Below are positions 35,540 to 46,946 of a stretch of 64,000 bases of DNA, one piece after another. Every line of letters starts with the position of its first letter. The first letter of the stretch is position 1. The notes beneath the pieces are model-generated. The model searched no databases. It had not been told where the DNA came from and worked only from the letters and a program-made list of their open reading frames with translations. The DNA lies in NCBI RefSeq assembly GCF_963259705.1, contig NC_081861.1, positions 70,723,623 to 70,787,622 of the forward strand, written 5' to 3'. A program made the translations under genes and the position numbers. The stretch comes from Myotis daubentonii. Lineage: Eukaryota > Chordata > Mammalia > Chiroptera > Vespertilionidae.

Positions 35540-35960
35540 CAAAAGATTCAGAAGGAACACTTGACCCTCCCTCTTTATTTGCCTAAAGTAATTTAGATAG
35601 AGCTCTTGATCCTAGAAGAGGGATATCATCTTACGTAACTCAGTGTGATAGACAAGGAGAAACCTAGTAAGGCCCATTTGTTCAAAGTCCTGTTGCTAAA
35701 GGTGGCGCAGCAAACATTTATTTTCTGCAAATATGCTTTTCTATTTCCATGTGAATTACCTTCCTGCCCTTTGAAGTCCAAAACCATAATGTCCTTTTCC
35801 TTAGCTCCAGAATGACATACAAACCTCAACTGTCCAATATGTCCTTGGGTTTCATATTCTTAAGGCATCCACATATGTACATACATATTGAATTTGCATA
35901 TTTTTTCTGTCAGCCTGTTTCCTGTTCATTTATTAGCTCAGCCAGAGAAAGGTAAGACAA
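35540..35960 (+). repeat. LTR-like repeat, copy 1
   Basis: It shares several blocks with the reverse-strand copy at about 57130-58330, for example AAGGCCCATTTGTTC, TTTGAAGTC and TCCAATATGTCCT. The family looks like an old endogenous-retroviral LTR, but I cannot name it. Confidence 0.55.
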
Positions 35961-37084
35961 AAAAAAATCTTTATAATACCACAGCCAATATGGTAGAGGT
36001 GGGTTTTGTCCCCAGATTTACATGGCTTCTAATCTTTTGATTTTTCTATAGACTCCACAAGACACTTACTGCTTTTTTATAGTCGTGGGCCAATCATTGT
36101 TGCTACCATAGCAGCAGAAAAATCCTTGTCATTTCTTATTATCTATAGTAGTGTTTGATTTTAAATATTACTGGTTTAGTGAAGAATCCTGTCTTTTATG
36201 TTTAAACTACCATACATTATTCTATAACTATTTAAATTGAGGTTACATTTAGAAAAGCTACTTGACATCAATAATGGTCAAATAATGACTTGAAAATAGA
36301 TGTTTATTGGGATGATAACTTAGAAAGTTATATTATGTCTAATCACCAGGATGTACACTTGAAACTAACAGAATATTGTATGTCAACTATAATTAAAAAT
36401 AAAAATGATTTTAAAAGAATAAATACATAAATAAATAAATGAAAATAGATGTTAATGCTGTAAATAAATTTAGTTATTTATGTTCTATTCTTGTGGCCTT
36501 CACACTTTTGAATTTTTTTCTATCTAAAGCATTAGTTTAAAGGTAAATTAGTTTTAATATTTTCCCTCAATGCTCTTAAAAATAAAGTCCAGAATGAGTC
36601 TGGTGCGAGATTTAAAATAAATTTATAGATTTCCCACATCTTTATATTACACAGCTGTCATTCTAATGCCATTAGAAAACAGGTTTCCTTCACAGGTGTG
36701 TAGTTCCTTTTAGAATACAGAAACAATATAACCACTGGTGCATTAACTCATCATTTGGGAGAAGCACAATTTAAAGGCTTTGGAAGAGAATAAGCTTTTA
36801 ATTTGGGGTAACATCTGGATCTTGTTATTTCAATAGCTTTCTTTCCTTGTAAAAATGTACCTTCTGTCATTCTAAATGGTTTAGTTGTTTATTGTTAATC
36901 TTTTGCCTTTAAAAGCCATGTTAAGTGTGGGAATTACTTAGAAAATAACAATTACACAATTTTAAAGTCTGTGAACAGAAGACTCCTTTGGGTTAAAACT
37001 CCAACCCATCAGGTGATTTTACATATGTATTTAACTCATTCTACCCCAAACTATTTAATTTAGTTTATCTGGTAATAATATTAG
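35961..37084. other. Largely unannotated AT-rich DNA
   Basis: No gene is visible. 36290-36420 resembles an old LINE-1 3' end (GTACACTTGAAACTAA..., GTATGTCAACTATAATTAAAAATAAAA). The rest shows no recognised repeat. Confidence 0.5.
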
Positions 37085-37450
37085 CTACATTAAGCCCCCA
37101 CCTCCCTCATAGAGGCACCTCTCACAGACACCAGAGAGGTGCTATCAGACAGCCCCCTGAATCAGAAGGAGAGGGCTGTGCCCAGCCTTGATTCTTGTCC
37201 TTTCATATAAATGAATTTATATGAGAGACCTTTAAAGTGTTGTGATTAAGCCAATTTTATTAAACATGCACCTTTATTAAAGAAGCAAGGCAGAAAAAAA
37301 GGCAAGGCAAGCAAATCTGTACATCTGGTTTATGAAGCACAGACTAGCTCTCAGCTAATCTGAAGAGCAAGTCGGTTGGGAGTCCAAGGCATTACATACC
37401 CTTGTGCCTATAGGTTTCAAAATTCCTTTGCTGAATATCTTGGTCCAGAT
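37085..37450 (-). repeat. Possible old LTR, reverse orientation
   Basis: On the minus strand the segment contains two AATAAA-type signals (near 37262-37275) followed by a C/T- and G-rich stretch with CTCTCCTTCTGATTCAGG, a layout like LTR R-U5. No primer-binding site or partner LTR is found. Confidence 0.3.
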
Positions 37451-37891
37451 AAATTCTCAAGGTTCCTTTTTACTTTGTTGTGGCCTTTCCAGAAGTCATG
37501 AGGAGCACCTGGCAATTTTATCTTGTCAAGCCTTGAGACTGTTGGCTTTTCTACTTAAGGAGTAAAACTCCCTGTTTTTCCTTTTCCTTCTCCCCCTCCT
37601 TTTCTGCATTTTTCTCCTTAGGGATGCTTTTAACCATTTGTTCTCAAGTGTCCTTGGCTGGGGAAGGTAATGGCTTGCTATTTATAAGTTAGTTGCAAAT
37701 TGCCCACACTATTTGGCCTTGTTTTAACTCCTATTTCAGTTTCTCTAGTCCACGTGCCCTGGAATTTTTCTAGCTGTCTACTGCCCTGTAACACCCCTAC
37801 CCTTGTAATTTTTAATTAAATAATTAATTAATTATTACTTAGTTAAGTATTATTTTTAATTGTGGTAAAATATTCGTAACATTAAATTTAA

Positions 37892-38139
37892 CATCTTAAT
37901 CTTTTTTTTTATTTTTCAAAGATTTTTAATATTGATTTGTAGAGAGAGAGGAAGGAAGAGGGAAAGAGAAACATCCATGTGAGAGCACAACATTGAGTGG
38001 CTTCCTCCTGCATGATCCCTACTGGAGATCCAACCCATAACCAAGGCTGATGCTCTCACTGGGAATCGAATCAGCAACCTTTCGGTGCATGGGATGTTGC
38101 CCAACCAACTGAGCAACACTGGCCAGGGCCATCTTAATC
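37892..38139 (-). mobile_element. VES SINE in L1-G
   Basis: A reverse-oriented SINE flanked by a perfect 10-bp duplication CATCTTAATC (37892-37901 and 38130-38139). The head reads TGAGCAACACTGGCCAGGGC. Confidence 0.92.
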
Positions 38140-38962
38140 ATTTTTAAATATCTAGTTCAGTAACATTAAGTACATTCATATTGCTCTGCAACCATCACCA
38201 TCATCCATCTCCAGAACTGTTTTTATTTACAAAACTGAAACTCTGTACCCATTAAACCATGACTCACTGTTCTCCCATCCCTTCTCCCAGCCCAGTGCCT
38301 GGCAACCATCTTTCTGTTATCTGTCTCTATGTATTTGAGTATTTTAGGTACTTTATATAAGTGAAATAATATAGTATTTGTCATTTTGTGACTAGCTTGT
38401 TTCACTTTTTTAGTATAATGTCCAAGGGTCATTCATATTGTAGCATGTGTCAGAATTTTTTTTTCATTGTAAGTGTATACCGCATTCTGTTTATTCATCC
38501 ATTAATATGCACTTGGGTCGCTTCCATCTTTTGGTTATTGTAAATAATGCTGCTATAAACATAACTATATAGATACCTGAGACCTTGTTTTCAATCATTT
38601 GGGTTATACACCTACCGAATGGAATTACTGTATCATATGGTAATCCTATTTCATTTTTTCAGGAACCACCATACTGTTTTCCATAAGAGCTGAACCATTT
38701 TTCATTTCTGCAAAATTGCACTAGTGTCCCTGCTCATTCATATCCTTGCAAACACTTGTTATTTCTATACTGTTTGGTAGTAGACATTTTAATGGGTGTG
38801 AGATATATTTTGGTTTTGATTTGCTTTTTCCTAATGATTCCTGACATAAAGCTGTTGAGGATCATTTTGCCTCTTCTTTGGAGAAATGACAATTCAAGTA
38901 TTTTACTCACATTTTAATCAAGTTGTCTTTTTAGTTCTTTATATATTTTGGATATTAACCTC

Positions 38963-39340
38963 TGTTATGGACTAACTTGCGCGCACACACACACACACAC
39001 GCGCACACACACACACACACACACAATTTTTTATGTTGAAGCTCTAACCCCCAATGCAATTGTGTTTGGATATGGAGCCTATAAGGAGATAAAGGTTAAA
39101 TGAGATCATAGAGGTGGGGTCCAGATCCAATGGGATTTGTGTCGGTATAAGAAGAAACACCAAAGAATTCTGTCTTTCTACTGTGTAAGGACACAACAAG
39201 AAGTCAGGAAAAGCACTCATGTGAGAAACTGACCCTTCTGGAATTTGATCTTCAACTTTCAGCCTCCAGAACTGTGAGAAAATAAATTTCTATTGCTTTA
39301 GCCACACTGTCTATGGTATTTTTTAATGGCATGAACAGAC
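38963..39340 (+). repeat. ERVL-MaLR LTR (MLT/MST-like) with CA microsatellite
   Basis: It starts TGTTATGGACTAA and has the typical MaLR blocks TATGTTGAAGCTCTAACCC, TTGGATATGGAGCC and CAGCCTCCAGAACTGTGAGA, with AATAAA at the R region. A (CA)n expansion lies at 38980-39024. It splits L1-G. Confidence 0.85.
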
Positions 39341-40370
39341 CTTGTAGCACATATATGATTTGCAAATACTTTTATCTACAATGTGAGTTGCCTTTTTACT
39401 CTGTTTCTTTTGAAGTACAGAAAAATTTAATTTTTATGTACTACAATTTATCTACTTTTCTTTTGTTAACTTTGCTCTGGGTGTCATATCCAAAAAATCA
39501 TTGCCAAATTTGATGTTATTTTCTCATGTTTTTTATAAGAGTTTTATAATTGTGGCTGTTACATTTAGGTTTTTATCCATTTTGACATAATTTTTATATG
39601 GATTAAGATAAATGTCTAACATTAGTATTTTGCCTGTGGAATTCCAGTTTCAAAAATACCATTTGTTGAAAAGATTGTTCTTTTCCCTATGGAATGACTT
39701 TAGCACCCTTGTTGAGTTATTTGGCCATGTGTAACAATTTACTTTGGTACTCTATTCTTTGCCGTTTCTCTGTGTCTGTCTTTATACCATTACCACATTG
39801 GTTTTGTTTGTTTGTCTGTTTGTTTTGTTTTGTTTTGTTTTGTTTTCCCCTGAAGCATTGTAGGTTGAAATCAGAAACCATGAGATCTCCAACTATGTTC
39901 TTTTTCATAATTGTTTTATCTTTTCTGGGTCCCTTGATATTTTACATGAATTTTAGAAAGAATTTTTATCTGTCTGAACAAAATGTTGTTGTGATTTTGA
40001 TAGGGATTACATTAAATTTGTAAATCCCTTTGAGTAGTATTGGCATCTTAATAACATTAAGGCTACCAAATTATGACTATTGGATGTGTTTTTATTGATG
40101 TCTTCTTTAATTCCTTTCACCAATATTTTATAGTTTTAAGTGTACAAGTATTTTGATTTCGTGATTAAATCAATCATAATATTTAATTGTTTATGGTGCT
40201 ATTGTAAATGGAATTATTTTCTTAAATTCCCTTTCATATTGTTGATATGAAGTATATAGAAACACAGCTAAGTTTTAGGTGTTGATTTTGTAGGCTACAA
40301 TTTTGATTACTTTAACTTAGTACTAATAGTTTTTTGGGTAGAATCTTTAGTTTTCTTAATTAATATTATT

Positions 40371-40586
40371 TTTTTATTTTTAAAATATATTTTTATTGAT
40401 TTATAAGAAGAAGAGAGAGGGAGAGATGGAAACATCAATGATGAGGGAGAATCATTGATCAGCTGCCTCCTGCATGCCCCTTACTGGAGATCGAGCCCAC
40501 AACTCAGGCATGTGCCCTTGACCAAATCGAACCAGGGACCCTTCAGTCCGCAGACCCACACTCTATCCACTGAGTTGAGCTAGCTT
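40371..40586 (-). mobile_element. VES SINE in L1-G
   Basis: A reverse-oriented SINE body with GAAGAAGAGAGAGGGAGAG near the tail and head CACTCTATCCACTGAGTTG. Exact ends blend into T-rich flanks. Confidence 0.88.
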
Positions 40587-41189
40587 TTTTTACACATAAG
40601 TTCATGTTAACTGAGAAAAGAGATAATTTTACTTCTTTATTTCTAATGTTGATGCCGTTTATTTTTTTCTTGCTTAATTTTTCTAGCTAGGACTTCCAAT
40701 GCTATATACAATAGAGTTGGCAAAAGCATGCATCCTTGTCTTGTTCCTGATCTTAGAGGAAAATTTTTCATTCCTTTCCAAGTAGATATAATTTTAGCCG
40801 TGGGATTTTCATATATGGTATTTCTTTATATTCCTAGGCTATTGAAAGCATTTATAATGAAATGATAAGTTTTGTCAATTTAATTTTCTGCATCAGTTGA
40901 AATGATCATGTGATTCTTTTGTTTTTTATGTTAATGCAGTATTGAACACTGACTGATTTATCTCAGGGTAAACTATTCTTGTATACCAGGAATAAATAGA
41001 AATTTCTCATGATGTATAATTATTTAATGTGACATTCACATCTGTTTGCTATATTTGATGATTCTTCATCAATATTCATCAGGGATATTGGTCTGTGGTT
41101 TTCTTTCTTTGTGGTTTCCTTCTCTGGTTTTGGTATCAGGGTAATGCTGGCTTCATAGAATAAATTTGTAAGTGTTCTCTCTCCTTAAA

Positions 41190-41465
41190 TTAAAAACAAA
41201 GAAAACGACAACAAAAAAAACCCTCATAGACAGACAACAGTATGGTGATTACCAGAGAGAAAGGGCGGGGGAGGCGGGGAGAGGTAGAAGAGAGTAAATG
41301 GGGCATAAATGGTGATGGAAGGAGACTTGACTTGGGTTGGTGAACATACAATATCATATACATATGATATATTATAACATTATACCCCTGAAATCGATAT
41401 AATTTTAGTAACCAATGTCACCCCCATAAATTCAATAAAAATAAATAAGTAAATAAATAAATACA
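41190..41465 (+). repeat. A-tailed retroinsertion in L1-G (LINE 3'-end type)
   Basis: CAACAGTATGGTGATTACC through ACTTGACTTGGGTTGGTGAA to CACCCCCATAAATTCAATAAA, followed by an (AAAT)n tail. It looks like the 3' end of a LINE-1 subfamily. L1-G ORF2 homology resumes right after it. Confidence 0.6.
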
Positions 41466-41796
41466 AATTTCTTGGAAGAGTTAGTGGAGAACTAATGTTA
41501 ATTATATTTCAAATGTTTGATAGAATTTACTAGTGAAGCCATATGTTCCTGGACTTTTCTTTGTTGGATATTTTTCTGATTACTGATTTGATGTCCTTAC
41601 TAGTTATACATCTGCCCAAATTTTCTATTTCTTCATGATTCAATATAATGTGTGTTTGTAGTATTTTTTATTTCATTTAGGTTATAGCTATATTAAGTTT
41701 TATGAATATAAGCCAAACATTTTTTCTCTAAACCTTATCTCTGTAAATGACATACAGTTTTTCTATTTTTTTCTTTAGCCGCACTTCACATTCTTT

Positions 41797-42003
41797 TTTT
41801 TATTTTTTCCCTTTATTGATTAAGATATTACAAATGTGTCCTTATCCCCCCAAAGTCCCCTCATCCCCCCAACCCTGACCTCACCCTCACCCCCTGTTGT
41901 CCACATCCATTACTTATGCTTATATGCATGCATACAAGCCCTTTGGTTGATCTCCCCCCCTCATCCCCACCCTCCCCTAACTTCCCTCTGAGTTTTGAGC
42001 ATC
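41797..42003 (-). repeat. LINE-1 3' UTR fragment, reverse
   Basis: It holds the same 3' UTR landmarks as L1-A to L1-E: TATTACAAATGTGTCC, CTTATATGCATGCATACAAG, and CCTCTGAGTTTTGAGCATCT at its inner end. Confidence 0.82.
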
Positions 42004-42329
42004 TTAATTAGAAGAATTTGGTCTTTTATCTACAGATTCCTTTCTCTATCTTCTAAGTCTTCATGATTACTTCTGGCATACTTTCCTTTTTCCTTTTCTT
42101 AATAAGCCCAAAACTTTTGAAATTATTATTATTTTCTGATATTTGCAGCCACAGCACTCTATAAAATAAGTTAACCACAGGGTAAAGTCACTATTTGTCC
42201 AAATAATTGATTCTAATCTAGATTTGATGATAACTGTTAGTAGCACAAGTATCCGTCTGGACAAGTAAAACTTATACTCTCATCATGTGAAGCTTCTTGA
42301 ATTTTGAGATTTTGTCATTTTTTTCATAA

Positions 42330-42513
42330 ACCGAGTGGCTACATTATTATGGCCACCTGACATTTGTAGGCAAATTAGCTATAATTTCACACTGAACTTG
42401 CTAGAGGACCAGACCATTATAAATAGGGAAGCAGGTTGTTTACCACGAAAGAAGTGATTTTTTTCTGAAGATATGGGTAAACAACGCGATTTAAGAGCCT
42501 TTAAACGTGGGAT
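42330..42513 (+). mobile_element. Tc1-like DNA transposon, 5' fragment with start of transposase
   Basis: An inverted-repeat-like terminus (GAGTGGCTACATTATTATGG) is followed by a leader and an ATG at 42474. The frame gives MGKQRDLRAFKRGI, which fits the first residues of Tc1-family transposases, just before the paired-like DNA-binding domain. The element is cut after about 14 codons by a SINE fragment. Catalytic domain and right terminus are missing. Confidence 0.75.
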
Positions 42514-42629
42514 AGGCTCCTACTAGGCCTGGGCCCTGGTCAGGGCACGTTCAGGAGGCAACCAATTGATGTGTTTCTCTCACATCGATGTTTCTCTGTA
42601 TCTTTTCCTCTCCCTACCACTCTCTCTAA

Positions 42630-42660
<31 letters not shown>

Positions 42661-42662
42661 AT
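42514..42662 (+). mobile_element. VES SINE, 5' truncated (long subfamily)
   Basis: Starts inside the SINE body at GGCTCC, continues with GGCCCTGGTCAGGGCACG and TGTTTCTCTCACATCGATG and ends in (AAT)n. The longer central segment matches the SINE at 45061 rather than the common short form. Confidence 0.85.
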
Positions 42663-42719
42663 ATATATTTCCCTTATCTTAGGTTTTGAAGCTGAAATAT
42701 AAAAGAATTTCTTCATCAT

Positions 42720-42980
42720 AGAAAATGGTCCCATGCCGAAACCGGTTTGGCTCAGTGGATAGAGCATCGGCCTGCGGACTGAAAGGTCCCAGGTTTGATT
42801 CCGGTCAAGGGGCATGTACCTGGGTTGCGGGCATATCCCCAGTGGGAGATGTGCAGGAGGCAGCTGATCAATGTTTCTCTCTCATCGATGTTTCTAACTC
42901 TCTATCTCTCTCCCTTCCTCTCTGTAAAAAATCAATAAAATATATTTTTTTTAAAAAAAAAGAAAAGAAAATGGTCCCAT
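42720..42980 (+). mobile_element. VES SINE with perfect 15-bp TSD
   Basis: The head ACCGGTTTGGCTCAGTGGATAG contains a good A box (TGGCTCAGTGG), and GGTTTGATTCC is the B box, so the RNA polymerase III promoter is preserved. It ends AATCAATAAAATATATT plus an A tail. Duplication AGAAAATGGTCCCAT at 42720-42734 and 42966-42980. It looks young. Confidence 0.95.
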
Positions 42981-43074
42981 CTAGTTTATCTTTCTCTTTC
43001 TAGATGAATTACAGCTGAATTGTTATAAAAATACACTGAGAAAGGCACTGGGTTTTATACCTTACTTTGACACA

Positions 43075-43690
43075 TTCTGGTGGGCAGAATAAGCTCCAAG
43101 GATGTCCATATCATAAACCTTAGAACCTCTAAATATTTTGCATTACAGGGCAAAAGAGGCTTTATCGATGTAATTAATATAGGGAGATTATCCTTCATTA
43201 TCCAAGTAATCCCAGTCTATTCACTTAATCCTTTACTAACAACCACACACAAAAAAATCATGTTGTTATCTGAGATGCAGCAGAAAGAGAAATCATAAAG
43301 ATCAAAAGCATGAGAAATATTTGATCCACTATTGCTGGAGGAAGCCACATGAAAAACATGAGAAAGAAGATGGACAGCGTCCAGTAAGAAAAACTCATTC
43401 CAGTGACAGACTGCAAGGAAGTGAGGACCTTAGTCATATAAACCCAAGAAATTCAGTTTTCCAGCAAATTCACTGATCTTGGAAGTGTACTTTCCCCAGA
43501 TCCTGCATGAAAACACACAGCTCTACCAACACCTTGATCAGAGCCTTATGAAACCCTGGGCAGATTACCCAATTAAGTCTACCCATACTTCTGATCCTCA
43601 GAAACTGTGATATAATGAATGTGTTATTTTAAGCAGCTGAATTTGTTTTAATTGATTATGGCAGTAACAAAAATCTAATACTGACACTCA
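43075..43690 (+). repeat. ERVL-MaLR LTR (MLT1-like)
   Basis: Decayed MLT1-type LTR: CCAAGGATGTCCATATC near the start, GGGAGATTATCCTTCATTATCC in the middle and CAGAAACTGTGATATAATGAATGTG, TTAAGCAGCT and TAATACTGACA toward the end. Nearly 600 bases with small gaps. Confidence 0.78.
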
Positions 43691-44160
43691 TGAGTTGTGT
43701 GACTTAGAAAGGGCTAACTAACCTCTTTGGACTTTGTACCCTAACTAATATATCAAATATTGTTGAATGTTTTGCATATGCTAATAGTCATTTAAAGACA
43801 TCTGTGGAAAGGTACAAAATTGAGTAACACACAATCACTTTCCTTATTAAGAGGGAGTACTACAGATGATGAGTAAAATATCTTCAGGCACCAAAATTTT
43901 ATAAGTACATTTTGTACATTCATCACATGATTAATAACATTATAGGGAGTCTGAATTATGGCATGTAATCTCCACTATAAAATAGTTTGTGACTCCTAGT
44001 ACTGAGATTTGAGTGCTTAAATGAATGGTGATGGTCATTCTGAACTATTTTTTTTTTTCACCATTGCTAATAGCTTGTTTATTTCTCATCCTTTGTGGAA
44101 TAAGGTTCACGGTGAATGCTTGGGACCTGAGGACTGGCCTGGAAGGAAGTGCATGCCTCT
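43691..44160. other. No recognised feature
   Basis: About 470 bases of ordinary AT-rich DNA without repeat landmarks or coding signals. Confidence 0.6.
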
Positions 44161-44164
44161 AATG

Positions 44165-44325
44165 CAGTGGTTCTCAACCTTCCTAATGCTGTGACCCTTT
44201 AATACAGTTCCTCATGTTGTGGTGACCCCCAACCATAAAATTATTTTCGTTGCTACTTCATAACTGTAATTTTGCAACTGTTATGAATCATAATGCAAAT
44301 ATCTGATATGCAGGATGTATTTTCT
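44165..44325 (+). mobile_element. SPIN-like hAT transposon fragment
   Basis: It begins CAGTGGTTCTCAACCTTCC and continues CTGTGACCCTTTAATACAG, GTTGTGGTGACCCCCAACC and ATCTGATATGCAGGATGTAT. I recognise this as one end of a SPIN non-autonomous hAT, a family known for horizontal transfer among mammals including bats. The other terminal repeat is missing; the copy ends where an L1-derived patch begins. Confidence 0.8.
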
Positions 44326-44327
44326 TT

Positions 44328-44510
44328 TTTTTATTGCATTTCTTTTTTTTAAATTTCTTTATTGGTTAAGGTATTACAAATGTGTCCTCATTTCCCGTTA
44401 ATCCTCAACTTCCCCCCTGCACCCCCTACTCATGCTCTCATCCCTCCAAAGGACTTGTATGCTTGCATATAAGCCAAACGAATGGACACAGACAACAGGG
44501 GGATGAGATC
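44328..44510. repeat. Two LINE-1 3'-UTR pieces in opposite orientation
   Basis: 44345-44450 reads as the reverse strand of an L1 3' end (TTATTGGTTAAGGTATTACAAATGTGTCC...). 44450-44510 reads as the forward strand (AGGACTTGTATGCTTGCATATAAGCC...AATGGACACA). An inverted-tail structure such as twin priming leaves would look like this. Confidence 0.65.
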
Positions 44511-44539
44511 ATTCTGAACTTTTAATAAACGTTTGTAAC

Positions 44540-45057
44540 AAAAAAAGCCTTATTTAACAATAGCTAAATATTAACAACATAATACAATAAAGAGAAAATT
44601 GAATTTTATTACATGGAAAAATACCATGAAGAAAGGTGCACTATAAATCTAATAGTGAATGAATGAAAAGGTAATACTATTAGAAAAGTTGCAACATAAT
44701 TTTTGCTTCCTTTGCAAATTTTATAATTTATTTCAGAAAACAATTAAAATTTTATTTATAGACGAGAACTTTTTTTACCATGTAAGACATTTTGAATTAA
44801 AAATATTCTATTTTGATATCCATAGATATAGGTGACATTTTACATAAAAAATAAAAGAATAATTCCTGAACAACTGCAATTAGTTTAGCAGTTTGAGTAA
44901 TTTTTAAAGTTTTACATTTATAATAAAATTTGTTTTCATTTTAATATCTGAATTAAAATTAACTGTGCTAAAGAATGTTGTTAAATTTTACAGGATTTCA
45001 AAACAATGTTAGGAGTCATCTTTATGAATAATAGTTTCACTGTTTAATAGGATGCAT
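44540..45057. other. No recognised feature
   Basis: AT-rich DNA with many TTTATA/AATAAA-like words and no open frame or repeat that I can name. Confidence 0.6.
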
Positions 45058-45300
45058 TAGCTCTAGACAGTTTGGCTTAGTAAATAGAGGGTTGGCCTAC
45101 AGGCCTAAGCATCTTGGGTTCAATTCCGGACAAGACCACGTACCTTGGTTGCAGGCTCCTCCCTGGCCCAGGCCCTGGTCAGGGCACATGCAGGGGGCAA
45201 GGAATCGATGTGTTTCTCTCACATCAATATTTCCCTCTATCTTTCCCTCTCTCTAAAAATCCTCAGGTGAGGATTAAAAATAAATACATAAATAAATACA

Positions 45301-45343
<43 letters not shown>

Positions 45344-45347
45344 AATA
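45058..45347 (+). mobile_element. VES SINE, long subfamily, with (AAAT)n tail
   Basis: Head GACAGTTTGGCTTAGTAAATAG, a longer body (GGCTCCTCCCTGGCCC..., GGCCCTGGTCAGGGCACATG) and the AATCCTCAGGTGAGGATTAA palindrome near the 3' end that marks this subfamily. The tail is an (AAAT)n array at about 45277-45346. Confidence 0.9.
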
Positions 45348-45993
45348 GGATGAATTAAACAGCAAAAAATGTGTTTTTATGAAAAAGAATAATACCGCTT
45401 TTGATTCACAGAAACTAAATCACTGAAAGCTAACAATCTTAGGATTATTTTTAGAATAACATCTATTGCAACTTGTCTGACTTTGTCAGTCATAAAACCA
45501 ATTAGCAATGAATTAAAAACTATGTCCAGAGATACTGTGTAAAGTTAAAAATAAAATGCACATTCATTTTAACTCACTGGCTATTATAGGTAACTATTTT
45601 ATTAAAATTAGTGTGTTGTTATAATACAAAGTTGTTCAGGACAGATGGCCCAGAAACTATGCTTTGTTAATCTAATTAAAGTGCATATCTACCTGTCCCA
45701 AATGATTTTCTCTAGTACTTCTATATGAAATATGCACTATTTATTATGAGAGAGATGAATTTGAGCTAAGCTTCAACTGAATGACTCATACTTCATTTCT
45801 AGTGCCATTACCTAGCAATCACCCTTTAACTCCCTTTAGGCTTTCCCATTCTCAAACATTCCAAGTGCCTGAAGTTACCCAAACTCTCATAGCAATTATC
45901 AGAATAAAACAAGTGGGTAAATTCTACAAGAAAGAGAAAGAAGTAGGACAAAAAATGGTCATATGTACATTACACCTCCTTTTTTCCCTGTTT
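45348..45993. other. No recognised feature
   Basis: About 650 bases without clear repeats. Short frames (for example 45781-46014) have no domain and run into the next SINE. Confidence 0.6.
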
Positions 45994-46254
45994 AAAAACA
46001 CAGCTATGCCCTGACCAGTTTGGCTCAGTGGCTAGAGCATCAGTCTGTGGACTGAAGAGTCCCAGGTTTGATTCCGGTCAAGGGCATGTACCTTGGTTGT
46101 GGGCACATCCCCAGTAGGGGGTGTGCAGGAGGCAGCTGATCGATGTTTCTCTCTCATGGATGTTTCTAACTCTCTGTCCCTCTCCCTTCCTCTCGATAAA
46201 AAATCAATAAAATATATTTAAAAGAAAAAACAAAAAACAGAAAACCATAGCTAT
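45994..46254 (+). mobile_element. VES SINE
   Basis: Head GCCCTGACCAGTTTGGCTCAGTGG (A box inside), B box GGTTTGATTCC, end AATCAATAAAATATATTT. Near-identical flanks ending CAGCTAT (46001-46007) and TAGCTAT (46248-46254) are the target duplication. Confidence 0.93.
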
Positions 46255-46264
46255 ATGTTAGTAA

Positions 46265-46946
46265 TCCTATATAATAAAGAGGTGATATGCAAAGTGACCC
46301 TCACTCTGTCACACTGTCACAAGATGGCTGCGCCCACAGCGGAGGCAGGGTTCCCATAATGAGCCATAACAAGGGATCAGCAGGGACCTGAGGCTACGCC
46401 CCCTGCCCAGTGGGGCTTGATGGGGGACCTCAGACCATGCCCCCTGACCGGCAGGGCTTGACAGAAGACCTCAGGTCATGCTCCCCACCTGGTGGGGCTT
46501 GACATGGGACCTCAGGCTGTGCCCCCTACCCAAGCACCAGGACAGGGGACCTCAGGCCACACCCCCTACCTGGCAGTGGTTGATGGGTGCCCTGAGGCTG
46601 TGACCCCCCATCCAGTGGGGCTTGATGGGGGAACTGAGGCTGCACCCCCCACCCGGCAGGGCTTGATGGGGGTGGGGCTGGCCAGGTCTGGATCTCGCCC
46701 AATGGGGGTGGACCCAGCCGGGTCTGGGTCTTGCGTGATTTTGAGGTGCATGTGGGTGGGAGGGAACTTGACTCTGGGTCCCCCGGTGTGCCCCAGACTC
46801 TGACAGAAGGAAGATTTTCATATACATTTTACTAATTTTCTTTCATCTCTGACACTTCTATTATACAGAAAGGGCAAATAGCAATATTAAAATATTTCCT
46901 CTAATTTCCTTTTAATGTGCATGAATTTCATGCACCAAGCCACTAG
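46265..46946 (+). mobile_element. HeliBat-type Helitron with internal tandem repeat (682 bp)
   Basis: TCCTATATAATAAAGAGG at the left after A-less flank (AA/TC), and ATGAATTTCATGCACCAAGCCACTAG at the right (shown in part), followed by T. 46375-46680 is a degenerate tandem array of about 55-60 base units of the type GGGGCTTGATGGGGGACCTC. It has no coding capacity. Confidence 0.88.

Larger units (their letters stand above)
37848..41795 (-). mobile_element. Ancient LINE-1 copy L1-G (L1M-type), fragmented
   Basis: Reverse-strand 3' UTR (from 37848) and ORF2 segments of an old mammalian L1. It is interrupted in turn by a VES SINE (37902-38129), a MaLR LTR (38963-39340), another SINE (about 40371-40584) and an A-tailed insertion (41190-41465). 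ORF2 blocks continue on both sides of each insertion, which proves the nesting. No long frame survives. Confidence 0.8.

Noticed and set aside
38980..39024. CA repeat as an independent regulatory Z-DNA site
   Set aside because: It is an expansion inside a MaLR LTR; no supporting signal for function.
42735..42965. A and B boxes suggesting a tRNA gene
   Set aside because: The tRNA-like head is part of a SINE with A-tail and target duplication. No cloverleaf or anticodon arm is maintained.
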